This document shows, piece after piece, positions 1-9,988 of a stretch of DNA of 64,000 nt. Origin of the DNA: Senegalimassilia faecalis (GTDB taxonomy: Bacteria; Actinomycetota; Coriobacteriia; Coriobacteriales; Eggerthellaceae); assembly GCF_004135645.1 (NCBI RefSeq), contig NZ_SDPW01000001.1:1240001-1304000 (forward strand), in the 5' to 3' direction. Numbering within the stretch: position 1 is the stretch's first letter; every line of letters starts with the position of its first letter. The position numbers and the translations under genes are program-made. Under the pieces are notes generated by a model. It was not told where the DNA came from. It saw only the letters and a program-made list of their open reading frames with translations, and did no database searches.

Positions 1-80
1 GTATTTCTCCCACACAATCGAATATTTTTGGTATCATTCCGGATTGCTGCGAAAAGACGAATTAGTTTGAAGGAGCACCG

Positions 81-299
81 TTGACCAAGCAAGATGTTAT
101 CGAACTGGGCGGTAAGGTTCTTGAAGCCCTGCCGAACGCCATGTTCAAGGTGGAGCTGGAAAACGGCCACCAAATCCTGGCCCACATTTCCGGCAAGATG
201 CGTATGCATTACATCAAGATCTTGCCCGGCGACAAGGTGACGGTCGAGCTGTCCGTCTACGACTTGAACCGCGGGCGCATCACGTACCGCTTCAAGTAG
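81..299 (+). CDS. infA: translation initiation factor IF-1
   Basis: This is the 72-residue IF-1, an OB-fold protein that binds the 30S A site during initiation in the cytoplasm. The length is the family norm, and the core motif [14 protein letters not shown] followed by [11 protein letters not shown] is diagnostic. It begins with TTG, preceded by GGAGC, and no ATG in frame would give a full protein. It opens the visible part of the ribosomal operon and is followed about 100 nt later by rpmJ, the usual bacterial order. Confidence 0.97.
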   Translation: MTKQDVIELGGKVLEALPNAMFKVELENGHQILAHISGKMRMHYIKILPGDKVTVELSVYDLNRGRITYRFK

Positions 300-399
300 T
301 CTCAGCCTGCGCGCAAGCCGGCGCGCTACTGTCCCCGAGAACAATCACCAGCGGCTGGGTGTGTACATATAGGACCGCATTAACCGAAAGGAAATTGAA

Positions 400-513
400 A
401 TGAAGGTACGTCCTTCGGTCAAGAAAATGTGCGACAAGTGCAAGATCATTCGACGCCATGGCAAGGTCCTCGTGATTTGCGAGAACCCCCGTCATAAGCA
501 GCGTCAAGGCTAG
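400..513 (+). CDS. rpmJ: 50S ribosomal protein L36
   Basis: This 37-codon gene starts [17 protein letters not shown] and ends HKQRQG. It is the zinc-ribbon form of L36: the ligands are C11, C14, C27 and H32 by position in the family, and the visible pattern CDKC...C..PRH fits. L36 binds 23S rRNA in the large subunit. GAAAGGAAATTGAA precedes the ATG. It sits between infA and rpsM as in most bacteria, and was easily missed because it is so short. Confidence 0.96.
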   Translation: MKVRPSVKKMCDKCKIIRRHGKVLVICENPRHKQRQG

Positions 514-535
514 GAAGAAAGAGGAGATATTACCT

Positions 536-904
536 ATGGCACGTCTTGTTGGTGTCGACCTTCCTCGCGGCAAGCGCATTGAAGTCGGCTTGACCTACAT
601 TTACGGCATTGGCCTGACCACGTCCAAGAAGATCTTGGCCGAGACGGGCATCAACCCCGACACGCGCACGAACGACCTCACCGAGGAAGAGCTCGTGAAG
701 CTCCGCGACTACATCCAGGGCAACCTCAAGGTTGAGGGCGATCTGCATCGCGAGGTTTCTCAGAACATTAAGCGCCTTATGGAAATCGGCTGCTACCGTG
801 GCCTGCGTCACCGCAAGGGCCTGCCCGTTCGCGGTCAGCGCACCCACACGAACGCTCGTACCCGCAAGGGTCCGCGCAAGCAAATCGGCGGCAAGAAGAA
901 GTAA
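536..904 (+). CDS. rpsM: 30S ribosomal protein S13
   Basis: S13 is a 122-residue head protein of the 30S subunit that contacts the P-site tRNA and the bridge to the 50S. The N-terminus [19 protein letters not shown], the helix-two-turn-helix core and the basic tail [20 protein letters not shown] with final KKK are standard. GAGGAGATATTACCT precedes the start. It is co-transcribed with rpmJ upstream and rpsK downstream (16-nt gap). Confidence 0.98.
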   Translation: MARLVGVDLPRGKRIEVGLTYIYGIGLTTSKKILAETGINPDTRTNDLTEEELVKLRDYIQGNLKVEGDLHREVSQNIKRLMEIGCYRGLRHRKGLPVRGQRTHTNARTRKGPRKQIGGKKK

Positions 905-920
905 GTAAGGGAGCTAAGAA

Positions 921-1319
921 GTGGCAACTAAGAAAAACGTGCGCACGCGCATCAAGCGCTCCGAGCGCAAGAACATTGCCGTTGGTGCTGCGCATATCAA
1001 GTCTACGTTCAACAACACCATCGTCAGCATCACCGATCCTCAGGGCAACGTGATCTCTTGGCAGTCCGCCGGTACCGTCGGCTTCAAGGGCTCTCGTAAG
1101 TCCACGCCGTTTGCCGCGCAGATGGCTGCTGAGGCTGCCGCCAAGACGGCTATGGAGCACGGCCTGAAGAAGGTCGCCGTGTACGTGAAGGGCCCGGGTT
1201 CTGGTCGCGAGACCGCTATCCGTTCCCTGCAGGCGACCGGCCTGGAAGTTTCCAGCATTCAGGACTGCACCCCCATCCCGCACAACGGCTGCCGCCCCAA
1301 GAAGCGTCGTCGCGTGTAA
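921..1319 (+). CDS. rpsK: 30S ribosomal protein S11
   Basis: S11 (132 residues) forms part of the 30S platform near the mRNA exit region. The motif [19 protein letters not shown] and the C-terminal [16 protein letters not shown] are family signatures. The start is GTG, preceded by GGGAGCTAAGAA, and gives the normal length. It belongs to the alpha operon between rpsM and rpsD. Confidence 0.98.
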   Translation: MATKKNVRTRIKRSERKNIAVGAAHIKSTFNNTIVSITDPQGNVISWQSAGTVGFKGSRKSTPFAAQMAAEAAAKTAMEHGLKKVAVYVKGPGSGRETAIRSLQATGLEVSSIQDCTPIPHNGCRPKKRRRV

Positions 1320-1338
1320 CTGAAAGGATCTATTTACT

Positions 1339-1935
1339 ATGGCTATCAATAGAACTCCGGTTCTTAAGCGCTGCCGCCAGCTGGGCCTGGATCCCGTCGT
1401 GCTGGGTTACAGCAGCAACAAAACCTCCAAGCGCGAGCCCAAGCGTCGTCGTAAGGAATCCGAGTACGCGATGCAGCTGCGCGAGAAGCAGAAGGTCAAG
1501 TTCATCTACGGCGTGCTGGAGAAGCAGTTCCACGGCTACTTCAACAAGGCTAAGTCCATGCCCGGCATCACCGGCGACAACCTGATGATCATCCTCGAGT
1601 CCCGTCTCGACAGCGTTATCTTCCGTCTGGGCTTTGCTCGCACCCGCAAGGAAGCTCGTCAGATTGTGACCCACGGTCACATCACCGTGAACGGCCGTCG
1701 CGTGGACATCCCGTCCTACCGCGTCAAGGCCGGCGACAAGATTGCTGTTGCTGACAAGTCCAAGGAACTGCTGGTCATCAAGAGCGCTCTCGTTTCCAAC
1801 GCTCGTTTCCAGGTGCCTGCTTGGCTGGAAGTTGACATCGAGAAGCTGCAGGGCAGCGTTCTTGCTCTTCCGACCCGCGATCAGATTGATCTCGACATCC
1901 GCGAACAGCTCATCGTCGAGCTCTACTCCAAGTAA
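1339..1935 (+). CDS. rpsD: 30S ribosomal protein S4
   Basis: S4 (198 residues) nucleates 30S assembly on the 5' domain of 16S rRNA; in some bacteria it also represses the alpha operon by binding its mRNA. The S4 RNA-binding domain is visible at about residues 88-150 (RLDSVIFRLGFARTRKEARQ...HGHITVNGRRVDIPSY). The N-terminus lacks the four-cysteine zinc knuckle seen in some S4 proteins (MAINRTPVLKRCRQLGLDP has only one Cys), so this is a zinc-independent form. It lies between rpsK and rpoA. Confidence 0.98.
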   Translation: MAINRTPVLKRCRQLGLDPVVLGYSSNKTSKREPKRRRKESEYAMQLREKQKVKFIYGVLEKQFHGYFNKAKSMPGITGDNLMIILESRLDSVIFRLGFARTRKEARQIVTHGHITVNGRRVDIPSYRVKAGDKIAVADKSKELLVIKSALVSNARFQVPAWLEVDIEKLQGSVLALPTRDQIDLDIREQLIVELYSK

Positions 1936-1964
1936 TCGCGCGATAGTAAGGAGGCTTACCCAAC

Positions 1965-2915
1965 ATGACAGAGTTCATGAGGCCGACGGTAACAACGGAA
2001 GAAGTCAACGATACTGTTGCGCGTTTCATCGTGGAACCGCTGGAGCGTGGCTACGGCTATACGCTGGGTAACAGCATGCGTCGCGTTCTGCTGTCTTCTC
2101 TGGACGGCGCCAAGGCGACGGCCATCCAGATCGAAGGTGTGCAGCACGAGTTCACCACGGCCGAGGGCGTCATCGAGGATATCACCGATATCGTCCTGAA
2201 CGTCAAGGGCCTGGTCTTCTCGGCTCTGAGCGATGACATCGAAGAGGCTACGGCGCATGTGTCCGCCGAGGGTCCCTGCGTTGTCACCGGTGCGGACCTG
2301 CAGGTTCCCGCCGAGTTCACGCTGATCAACCCCGAGCATGTTATTGCCACGGTTGCCGACGGCGGCCAGCTTGACATGACGGTGCGCATCGGTGTGGGCC
2401 GCGGTTACGTGTCTGCTGAGCGCAACAAGCGCACGGAAGACCCCATCGGCGTCATCCATGTCGACTCGCTGTTCTCCCCGGTTCGTCGTTGCACGATGAA
2501 CGTCACCGACACCCGCGTGGGTCAGCGCACCGACTACGATAAGCTGGTTCTGGAAGTTGAGACGGACGGCTCCATTGCGCCTATCGACGCAGTCACCCGC
2601 GCCGCCAACATCATCAACCAGTACATGGGTGCGTTCCTCAGCCTGACCAGCACCCCCGAAGAGGAAGAGGGCGAAGTGCCGTCCATCTTTGCTCCGGAGG
2701 GTCAGGAGTCGAACGCCGAGCTTGACAAGCAGATCGAAGACCTCGACCTGTCCGTCCGCTCGTACAACTGCCTGAAGCGTGCCGGTATCCACTCGGTGCG
2801 CCAGCTGGTCGAGTTCTCCGAGAACGACCTGCTGAACATCAGGAACTTTGGTGCGAAGTCCATCGAGGAAGTGAAGGACAAGCTTATTTCCATGGACCTC
2901 AATTTGAAGCAATAG
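1965..2915 (+). CDS. rpoA: RNA polymerase alpha subunit
   Basis: The alpha subunit (316 residues) dimerises to scaffold RNA polymerase assembly and carries a C-terminal domain for UP elements and activators. The N-terminal domain shows GYGYTLGNSMRRVLLSSLDG, the family signature. The C-terminal domain begins near residue 255 (LDLSVRSYNCLKRAGI) and includes NIRNFGAKSIEEVKDKL. The two are joined by an acidic linker (TPEEEEGEV). The start follows GTAAGGAGGCTTACCCAAC, a strong ribosome site. It is placed between rpsD and rplQ as usual. Confidence 0.98.
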   Translation: MTEFMRPTVTTEEVNDTVARFIVEPLERGYGYTLGNSMRRVLLSSLDGAKATAIQIEGVQHEFTTAEGVIEDITDIVLNVKGLVFSALSDDIEEATAHVSAEGPCVVTGADLQVPAEFTLINPEHVIATVADGGQLDMTVRIGVGRGYVSAERNKRTEDPIGVIHVDSLFSPVRRCTMNVTDTRVGQRTDYDKLVLEVETDGSIAPIDAVTRAANIINQYMGAFLSLTSTPEEEEGEVPSIFAPEGQESNAELDKQIEDLDLSVRSYNCLKRAGIHSVRQLVEFSENDLLNIRNFGAKSIEEVKDKLISMDLNLKQ

Positions 2916-2927
2916 GAGATACCTACC

Positions 2928-3431
2928 ATGAGGCATAACTACAAGGGCCGCAAGCTGGGCACCGACTTCGCCCACACTAAGGCCATGAAGCGTTCCCTGG
3001 TGCAGGCGCTGTTCTTGAACGACCGCATCAAGACCATCGAGTCCCGCGCCAAGGAAATCCGCCCCGATGTTGACAAGATCATCACCTGGGCGAAGAAGGG
3101 CGACCTGCACAGCCGTCGTCTGGCCATCGCTGCGCTGGGCAACGACAAGGAGCTCGTCCGCGAGATCTTCGAGAAGGTCGCGCAGGGCATGTTCGCCGAT
3201 CGTCAGGGTGGCTACACCCGCATCATGAAGCTGGGCAACCGCAAGGGCGACAATGCTCCCATGGTTATCATGGAGCTGTGCACCGAGCCGGTGGCCAAGA
3301 AGGCTGAGAAGGCCGCTGCCCCGAAGGCTGCTCCGAAGAAGGTCGAGGCTGTTGAGGAGCCGAAGGCCGAGGAGAAGGCTGAGGAAGCTGCTGAGGCTCC
3401 CGAGGCTGCTGCCGAGGAGAAGGCCGAATAA
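2928..3431 (+). CDS. rplQ: 50S ribosomal protein L17, with long charged tail
   Basis: L17 lines the polypeptide exit region of the 50S subunit. Residues 1-118 match the family (MRHNYKGRKLGTDFAHTKAM...GGYTRIMKLGNRKGDNAPM). Residues from about 120 to 167 form an Ala/Glu/Lys-rich, probably disordered extension (repeats of EEKAEEAAEAPEAA). Such tails occur in several actinobacterial L17 proteins and lengthen it beyond the core of about 120 residues. It is the last gene of the operon; a terminator follows 30 nt later. Confidence 0.97.
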   Translation: MRHNYKGRKLGTDFAHTKAMKRSLVQALFLNDRIKTIESRAKEIRPDVDKIITWAKKGDLHSRRLAIAALGNDKELVREIFEKVAQGMFADRQGGYTRIMKLGNRKGDNAPMVIMELCTEPVAKKAEKAAAPKAAPKKVEAVEEPKAEEKAEEAAEAPEAAAEEKAE

Positions 3432-3460
3432 GCTCAGGCTTTCAAGCAAAACTCGTTTTG

Positions 3461-3489
3461 AAAGGACCCTTCGGGGTCCTTTCTTTTTT
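3461..3489 (+). terminator. intrinsic terminator of the ribosomal operon
   Basis: The arms AAGGACCC and GGGTCCTT enclose a TTCG tetraloop and are followed by a run of T residues (CTTTTTT). The position directly after rplQ fits termination of the alpha operon. Confidence 0.93.
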
Positions 3490-3513
3490 CAAACAACTAG
3501 GTCGCGTGCGCTA

Positions 3514-3545
3514 AACCTGACAGGGGACAGGTCACTTGTCAGGTT
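3514..3545. repeat. REP-like palindromic repeat (single copy)
   Basis: Perfect 9-bp arms AACCTGACA and TGTCAGGTT enclose GGGGACAGGTCACT. The core GGGGACAGGTCACTTGTC reappears with two changes (GGGGACAGGTCGTTTGTC) at about 27483-27500. Motifs of this shape are typical of REP sequences mobilised by RAYT-type TnpA proteins. No such transposase is in this window, so the assignment rests on the two related copies and on palindromy. Confidence 0.6.
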
Positions 3546-3657
3546 TTGAGACTTTGCCATGCTTGTATCGACGAGGGGTGAGAGCCCCTGATACTGCGCG
3601 CATGTCGTTATTGGCAAGGTCGAAAGCGCTTGCTATAAGCATCAAGCCTGCGTGCGC

Positions 3658-3670
3658 TATACTTCGCTTC
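3658..3670 (+). promoter_or_regulatory. -10 box abutting the ecfT start (leaderless promoter)
   Basis: TATACT at 3658-3663 ends 7 nt before the ATG at 3671, so transcription should begin at or next to the start codon. There is no purine-rich ribosome site between them. No convincing -35 box was seen. The gene is therefore probably translated from a leaderless mRNA, which is common in actinobacteria. Confidence 0.55.
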
Positions 3671-4414
3671 ATGCAATTGCAGACGAGCGCATATATTCCG
3701 GGTTCCAGCATCGTTCATGCGTGCGACGCGCGCGTGAAGGTGATGCTGCTGTTTGGATTTACCATCTCGCTGTTTTGGGTGGATTCCTGGGTGGGGCAGG
3801 GTCTGCTTGCGGCGTTGTTCGTTGCGTCAATTTTGCTTGCGCGAATTCCGGTTGTGCGGGTGCTTGCCATGGGGATTCCCGTATATGTGTTGGCGGCATT
3901 TACGGTGGTGTTCGCATCGATAAACCAGCAGGTGGGGCTTGGACTGGGAGTTTTCTACGGCATCCGCATGATTTTACTGGTGTTGGCAAGTTTGGCGGTG
4001 GTGCTTACCACTACGTCTTCGCAGCTGACCGATGCCTTGCAATCGTTTTTGCGGCCGCTTCGCGTGCTGAAAGTCCCCGTTGACGATTTCGCTATGGTGG
4101 CCTGTATGGCGCTGCGTTTTATCCCCGTGATGGCACAGGAGCTGTGCGCAGTGCATGACGCCCAGTGGTCGCGCGGTGCTCCGTTTACGGATGGCAGCCT
4201 TCTGAAGCGCCTGTCTGCATGGTCATCGGTGTTCATTCCTCTGTTCGTTGGCATGTTCCGCCGGGCGGATAAACTGTCCGTTGCCATGGATGCGCGCTGC
4301 TATGGGCTTGATGTTAAGCGAAGCGTTTTGCGGCAGCCGCGTATGAACGTTGCTGATGTGGTTTCTCTGGTTGGTGGACTCGCGTTCATGGCGGTTGTTG
4401 CGGCGTTCCTGTAA
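3671..4414 (+). CDS. EcfT/CbiQ-like energy-coupling transmembrane protein (orphan)
   Basis: This 247-residue membrane protein resembles the T component of ECF importers, which links two ATPases to substrate-binding S components. Several hydrophobic segments precede a cytoplasmic coupling region. The two family motifs are visible as QWSRGAPF and AMDARCYGL (the X-R-G / A-R-x coupling signatures). The ATG at 3671 gives a normal N-terminus (MQLQTSAYIPGSSIVHACD); upstream in-frame codons look non-native. No ATPase or S gene is adjacent, so it either borrows ATPases encoded elsewhere or is all that remains of a set often found next to rplQ. A second EcfT lies at 30701-31471. Confidence 0.85.
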   Translation: MQLQTSAYIPGSSIVHACDARVKVMLLFGFTISLFWVDSWVGQGLLAALFVASILLARIPVVRVLAMGIPVYVLAAFTVVFASINQQVGLGLGVFYGIRMILLVLASLAVVLTTTSSQLTDALQSFLRPLRVLKVPVDDFAMVACMALRFIPVMAQELCAVHDAQWSRGAPFTDGSLLKRLSAWSSVFIPLFVGMFRRADKLSVAMDARCYGLDVKRSVLRQPRMNVADVVSLVGGLAFMAVVAAFL

Positions 4415-5848
<1,434 letters not shown>

Positions 5849-5884
5849 CTCGCAAAGCCAAAGACAGGCACTTGTTTGAAATCT

Positions 5885-5920
5885 CAAGCGCCCTCGCATC
5901 GTGCGGGGGCGCTTGTTGTT
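5885..5920 (+). terminator. intrinsic terminator after eno
   Basis: Arms CAAGCGCCC and GGGCGCTTG (with further imperfect pairing inward) are followed by the T-rich TTGTTGCTT. It separates eno from leuS. A -10-like TACAAT at 5930-5935 follows and could start the leuS transcript about 37 nt before its ATG. Confidence 0.85.
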
Positions 5921-5978
5921 GCTTGCTGCTACAATGGCTAACGTGTGAATTACCGCGTCAGTCAAGGAAAGATAGACG

Positions 5979-8552
5979 ATGAAACAGTACAACCCTCACG
6001 AGATTGAGCCTCGTTGGCAGAAGGTTTGGGAGGACTCCAACCTGCACAAGGTGACGGAAGACCATTCCAAGCCGAAGAAGTACGTGCTTGAGATGTTCCC
6101 GTATCCGTCGGGCGACATCCACATGGGCCACGTGCGCAACTACACCATCGGCGACGTGATTGCCCGTTACTCCAAGATGCGCGGCTTCGACGTGCTGCAC
6201 CCCATGGGCTGGGACGCGTTTGGTCTGCCGGCTGAAAACGCTGCCATCAAACATCATAGCCACCCCGCAAAGTGGACGTACGCGAATATCGAAACGCAGA
6301 AGGCCAGCTTCAAGCGCATGGGCCTGTCCTATGACTGGGATCGCACCGTTGTGGCGTGCGACCCCGAATATTACCGCTGGGGCCAGTGGATTTTCCTGCA
6401 GTTCTGGAAGCGCGGCCTGGTGGAGCGCCGCAATTCTCCGGTGAACTGGTGCCCGAAGTGCCAGACGGTGCTTGCAAACGAGCAGGTCACCGAAGGTGAA
6501 TGCTGGCGTTGCAACAGCGCGGTTGAGAAGCGCGACCTGACGCAGTGGTACTTCAAGATCACCGATTACGCGCAGGAGCTGCTTGACGACCTTGATCAGC
6601 TGGACGGCTGGCCCGAGCGCGTCAAGCAGATGCAGGCGAACTGGATCGGCCGCTCCGAGGGCGCCGAAGTGAAGTTCACGCTGTGCGACAAAGACGGCAA
6701 CGTGCCGGAAAACCCCACGGATGACGACCTGATCACCGTGTTCACCACGCGCGCCGATACGCTGTTCGGCTGCAGCTTCTTCCTGCTTGCTCCCGAAAGC
6801 CCCATCCTGAAGGGCCTGGTGGAGGGCACGGAATACGAGGCTGCCGTCATGCAGGTGGTCGAGGACGCGAAGAAGATCACCGCTGTTGAGCGCGCGCAGG
6901 GCAACAAGGAAAAGCACGGTGCGTTCACGGGCCGCTATGTGGTGAACCCCGTCAACGGCGAGAAGGTGCCCGTATGGGTGGCCGACTACATCGTGGCCGA
7001 CTACGGCACCGGCGCGGTTATGGCCGTGCCGTGCGGCGACCAGCGCGACTTCGAGTTCGCAAAGAAGTACGACCTGCCTATCATCCCCATCATCTTGGGC
7101 GATGACGACCCGCTGTTCGAGCAGCTCAAAGACGAGCAGAACCGCGTGGTCACCCGCGTTGACTGGGATGCGGCCATGGAGGCCGAGGGGCGCCTGGTGC
7201 AGTCTGGCAAGTACACGGGCCTGACCGGCGGCAAGCATTCCGAGGGCGAAGAGGCCATCGTCGCCGACCTGGAGGCCATGGGCCGCGGCCGTCGCAAGGT
7301 GGAGTTCCGCCTGCGCGATTGGCTGATTTCCCGCCAGCGCTATTGGGGCAACCCCATCCCCATGATTTATTGCGACAAGTGCGGCCTGGTGCCGGTTCCC
7401 GAAGAGGACCTGCCGGTGCGCCTGCCCGAGGACATCGACCTGGCTGCCGGCGAAACGCTGGCCACGCACGAGGGTTTCGCGAAGTGCACGTGCCCGAAGT
7501 GCGGTGGCGAGGCGCGTCGCGAGACGGACACCATGGACACGTTCACGTGCTCGAGCTGGTATTACCTACGCTACACCGATCCGCACAACACCGAGCTGCC
7601 GTTCGATAGCGCCAAGACGAACCGCTGGATGCCCGTTGACCAGTACATCGGCGGCATTGAGCACGCAATTTTGCACTTGCTGTACAGCCGCTTCTTCACG
7701 AAGGTGCTGCGCGACATGGGCATGGTGGACTTTGACGAGCCGTTCAAGAACCTGCTGTGCCAGGGCATGGTGCTTGACGAGCACGGCGACGTTATGAGCA
7801 AGTCGAAGGGCAACGTCATCTCGCCCGAGGACATGATCGCCGGTTACGGCTGCGATGCCGTGCGCGCGTACATCCTGTTCATGGCTCCGCCTGACAAGGA
7901 ACTGCAGTGGAACGAGGACGGCCTGGCCGGCATGCACAAGTTCCTCAACCGCGTGTGGCGCATGGTGAACGACCTGGCGGGTGCGGCCGACGAGGACACG
8001 CTGTTCCAGCCCGGCGCCTCCGACGCCGACGTTACGGCAGCGCGCAAGGTGCTGCTGCGCGAGCGTCACCGTGTGGCGGGCAAGGTTGTGGACGACTTCG
8101 ACCGCAACAACTTCAACACCGCCATCGCCGCCATCATGGAGCTGGCCAACGCTGCGGGCGACTACCTGCGCAAGGTCGGCCCCGAGCAGCGCGCCGCTTC
8201 CGCAGATGAGCAGGCATTTGCCACCGAGATTGCCGAGGTGCTGGTGAAGCTGCTGGCGCCTATCTGCCCGCACATGACCGAAGAGCTGTGGCACGACGTG
8301 CTGGGTCACGAGGGCTCCATCCACACTGAGGAGTGGCCCGAGTTCGACCCCGAGAAGGCCAAGGACGACGAGGTTGAGCTGGCCGTGCAGGTCAACGGCA
8401 AGGTGAAGGCGCGCATCACTGTTGCGGCCGATGCTGCCGAGGACGACGTGAAGGCCGTGGCGCTTGAAGCCGTGAAGGCCGCCGTGGAGGGCAAGGACCT
8501 GAAGAAGGTTATCGTGGTGCCCGGCCGCCTGGTAAACATTGTGGCCAAATAG
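5979..8552 (+). CDS. leuS: leucyl-tRNA synthetase
   Basis: This class I synthetase (857 residues) charges tRNA-Leu and edits mischarged products. The HIGH-type motif reads [18 protein letters not shown]. The CP1 editing domain is centred near residues 230-420 and includes [10 protein letters not shown] zinc-type insert is visible (CPKC...C..C near 150-175, and CDKCG...CTCPKCGG near 465-510). The KMSKS motif is [10 protein letters not shown]. The tail has a normal C-terminal domain ([13 protein letters not shown]). No T-box is seen upstream. A terminator lies 38 nt downstream. Confidence 0.98.
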   Translation: MKQYNPHEIEPRWQKVWEDSNLHKVTEDHSKPKKYVLEMFPYPSGDIHMGHVRNYTIGDVIARYSKMRGFDVLHPMGWDAFGLPAENAAIKHHSHPAKWTYANIETQKASFKRMGLSYDWDRTVVACDPEYYRWGQWIFLQFWKRGLVERRNSPVNWCPKCQTVLANEQVTEGECWRCNSAVEKRDLTQWYFKITDYAQELLDDLDQLDGWPERVKQMQANWIGRSEGAEVKFTLCDKDGNVPENPTDDDLITVFTTRADTLFGCSFFLLAPESPILKGLVEGTEYEAAVMQVVEDAKKITAVERAQGNKEKHGAFTGRYVVNPVNGEKVPVWVADYIVADYGTGAVMAVPCGDQRDFEFAKKYDLPIIPIILGDDDPLFEQLKDEQNRVVTRVDWDAAMEAEGRLVQSGKYTGLTGGKHSEGEEAIVADLEAMGRGRRKVEFRLRDWLISRQRYWGNPIPMIYCDKCGLVPVPEEDLPVRLPEDIDLAAGETLATHEGFAKCTCPKCGGEARRETDTMDTFTCSSWYYLRYTDPHNTELPFDSAKTNRWMPVDQYIGGIEHAILHLLYSRFFTKVLRDMGMVDFDEPFKNLLCQGMVLDEHGDVMSKSKGNVISPEDMIAGYGCDAVRAYILFMAPPDKELQWNEDGLAGMHKFLNRVWRMVNDLAGAADEDTLFQPGASDADVTAARKVLLRERHRVAGKVVDDFDRNNFNTAIAAIMELANAAGDYLRKVGPEQRAASADEQAFATEIAEVLVKLLAPICPHMTEELWHDVLGHEGSIHTEEWPEFDPEKAKDDEVELAVQVNGKVKARITVAADAAEDDVKAVALEAVKAAVEGKDLKKVIVVPGRLVNIVAK

Positions 8553-8589
8553 CGAATAGCGTTTCGGCGCTTTCGCGAAGGCAACCGCT

Positions 8590-8630
8590 GCGGGCGGTGC
8601 TGCAGAACATGCGGCACCGCCCGCTTTTTG
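8590..8630 (+). terminator. intrinsic terminator after leuS
   Basis: Perfect 11-bp arms GCGGGCGGTGC and GCACCGCCCGC flank a 12-nt loop and are followed by TTTTTGTTT. Confidence 0.95.
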
Positions 8631-8633
8631 TTT

Positions 8634-8930
8634 GGGCGGGGTTGCAGGAGGCGCGATGGACGACAAGGCTCGATGGTGGATGGAGAGTGGCGCGGGGGCG
8701 GATGGGGGAACCCGGTGGGTGTGCGGGCGCAAGACGCTCCGGCGGCGATGCTGAGTAGCAGGGGGCGGCGATAGTAAGGTGGTAGCGTCCGGGCCCTTTG
8801 CCATTCCTCTGGTGACGCTAGCCATGCCCCTGTTGCCTGGAGCGTTCGTGGGAACCTTAAGGAAGCCTTTGGGCTCTTTGCTTTTCCGGTTAAGTTTGAG
8901 TGACGTTGTTGCGCCGTTATTCGCAAACGC
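8634..8930. other. gene-free stretch with a degenerate T-box-like motif
   Basis: No convincing gene is present. A 32-codon reading frame with a good ribosome site (AGGAGGCGCG then ATG at 8656) has a WW pair and another W, but nothing downstream explains it. At about 8775-8788 the sequence AAGGTGGTAGCG resembles the T-box core AAGGTGGTACCGCG but lacks the CC needed for the antiterminator helix. A weak hairpin followed by T residues (GCCTTTGGGCTCTTTGCTTTT) lies near 8865-8886. This may be a decayed leader or a coincidence. Confidence 0.3.
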
Positions 8931-8960
8931 TTGCGAGGGGCTTTCGCCGTTTGCTATTGT
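8931..8960 (+). promoter_or_regulatory. promoter of the SanA/YdcF-like gene
   Basis: TTGCGA (8931-8936) and TATTGT (8955-8960) are separated by 18 bp. The -10 box ends 9 nt before the ATG at 8970, which would give a 5' leader of only a few nucleotides and no ribosome site. Confidence 0.55.
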
Positions 8961-8969
8961 CGGTTGCCT

Positions 8970-9653
8970 ATGAGCAGTGCGAAGAAACATAAGGGATGCC
9001 TAAGGCGGGTGCTGGATATGGTCGTAGCCGTTGCGCTTGCGATCGTTGCGGTGTTTGCCGTGACGAATGTGGCGACCATCGTGGGGGCGAAGGGTTCCAT
9101 CGTGAGCGCCGATGAAGCCAGCATCAGCAGTGCGGACGCCATTGTGGTGCTGGGCGCATCCGTGTTCGCCGATGGCACGCCGTCGGGCATTTTGCAAGAC
9201 CGTCTGGACGACGGCATCGCGCTGTATTTCGCCGGAGTTGCGCCGAAACTTATCATGAGCGGCGACAACGGCACCGAATCGTACAACGAGGTGCGCGTTA
9301 TGAAGCAATACGCCATTGCGCAAGGCGTGCCCAGCGAGGACATCTTCTGCGACCACGCGGGGTTCTCCACGTACGAAAGCATGTATCGCGCGAAGTACGT
9401 GTTCGGGTGCCAGCACATTGTGGTGGCAACGCAGACGTATCACCTGTATCGCGCGCTGTGGTCGGCGAAAAGCCTGGGGATGCAGGCTACGGGCGTGCCG
9501 AGCGACTATCACGAGTACCAAAAGCAGCTGCAGTACGACATACGCGAGGTGCCCGCGCGCACGAAAGACTTCTTCAAGGCGTTGTTCCGCATGCCTTCAA
9601 CGTATGTGGGCGATGCCATCAGCCTTGACCAGGACGGCGACGTGACGAACTGA
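8970..9653 (+). CDS. SanA/YdcF-like DUF218 membrane protein
   Basis: The 227-residue protein has a short basic N-terminus, one transmembrane helix (about residues 12-35, MVVAVALAIVAVFAVTNVA) and an extracytoplasmic DUF218 domain. Typical motifs are DAIVVLGASVFADGTPS, the GDNGTESYNE segment and VVATQTYHLYRALWSAK. Family members such as E. coli SanA affect envelope permeability, but no reaction is established. The start at 8970 is chosen because an upstream in-frame codon lacks support and a -10 box directly precedes this ATG. It stands alone and converges on the LuxR gene at 9989. Confidence 0.85.
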   Translation: MSSAKKHKGCLRRVLDMVVAVALAIVAVFAVTNVATIVGAKGSIVSADEASISSADAIVVLGASVFADGTPSGILQDRLDDGIALYFAGVAPKLIMSGDNGTESYNEVRVMKQYAIAQGVPSEDIFCDHAGFSTYESMYRAKYVFGCQHIVVATQTYHLYRALWSAKSLGMQATGVPSDYHEYQKQLQYDIREVPARTKDFFKALFRMPSTYVGDAISLDQDGDVTN

Positions 9654-9701
9654 TGGCCGGCTGGCTAGCCGCGAGGCCCGCTCGGCAGTTTGCGGCGCAA
9701 G

Positions 9702-9976
9702 GTTGGCAGGGATCAGAGGTTTTGTAGTTCGAGCGCGAAACTTTGCGTGAGGCTGGCAAGAATCAGGGGTTTCTGTAGCCGAAGGTCGCGAAATCGGTTG
9801 TGCTGGCAAGAAACCCGCAATTCTGTAGCTATATCTGGCTTGCCGAGGGCTCTTTTGGCACGAATCCTCGATTTCTGTATCTTGCAAGCCGAAAGGGAGC
9901 TACAGGAAGCCTTATTTCTTGCCAGAATTTTGATTCAGGAGCGCTGCATCTACAGAAAGCTTGAATTCTTGCCATA
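9702..9976. repeat. 50-bp-pitch array of six ~27-bp units, four direct then two inverted
   Basis: Units read TGGCAAGAATC, about 6 variable bases, then TTCTGTAGC. Direct copies begin near 9703, 9753, 9803 and 9855. Reverse-complement copies end near 9925 and 9975. The pitch is 50-52 bp within each half. Spacers are mostly unrelated to each other, although the spacer after unit 1 (GCGCGAAACTTTGCG) nearly matches the one at the same place in the array at 14757. It fills the gap between the convergent SanA-like and LuxR genes. Confidence 0.8.
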
Positions 9977-9988
9977 CACCGGGGTCGC

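Noticed and set aside
8656-8754. Trp-rich 32-codon leader peptide
   Set aside because: It has a good ribosome site and three Trp codons, but no tryptophan gene follows and no attenuator structure could be paired with it.
9702-9976. CRISPR array
   Set aside because: Units invert orientation half-way, the unit centres are too variable, part of one spacer is shared with another array, and there are no cas genes.
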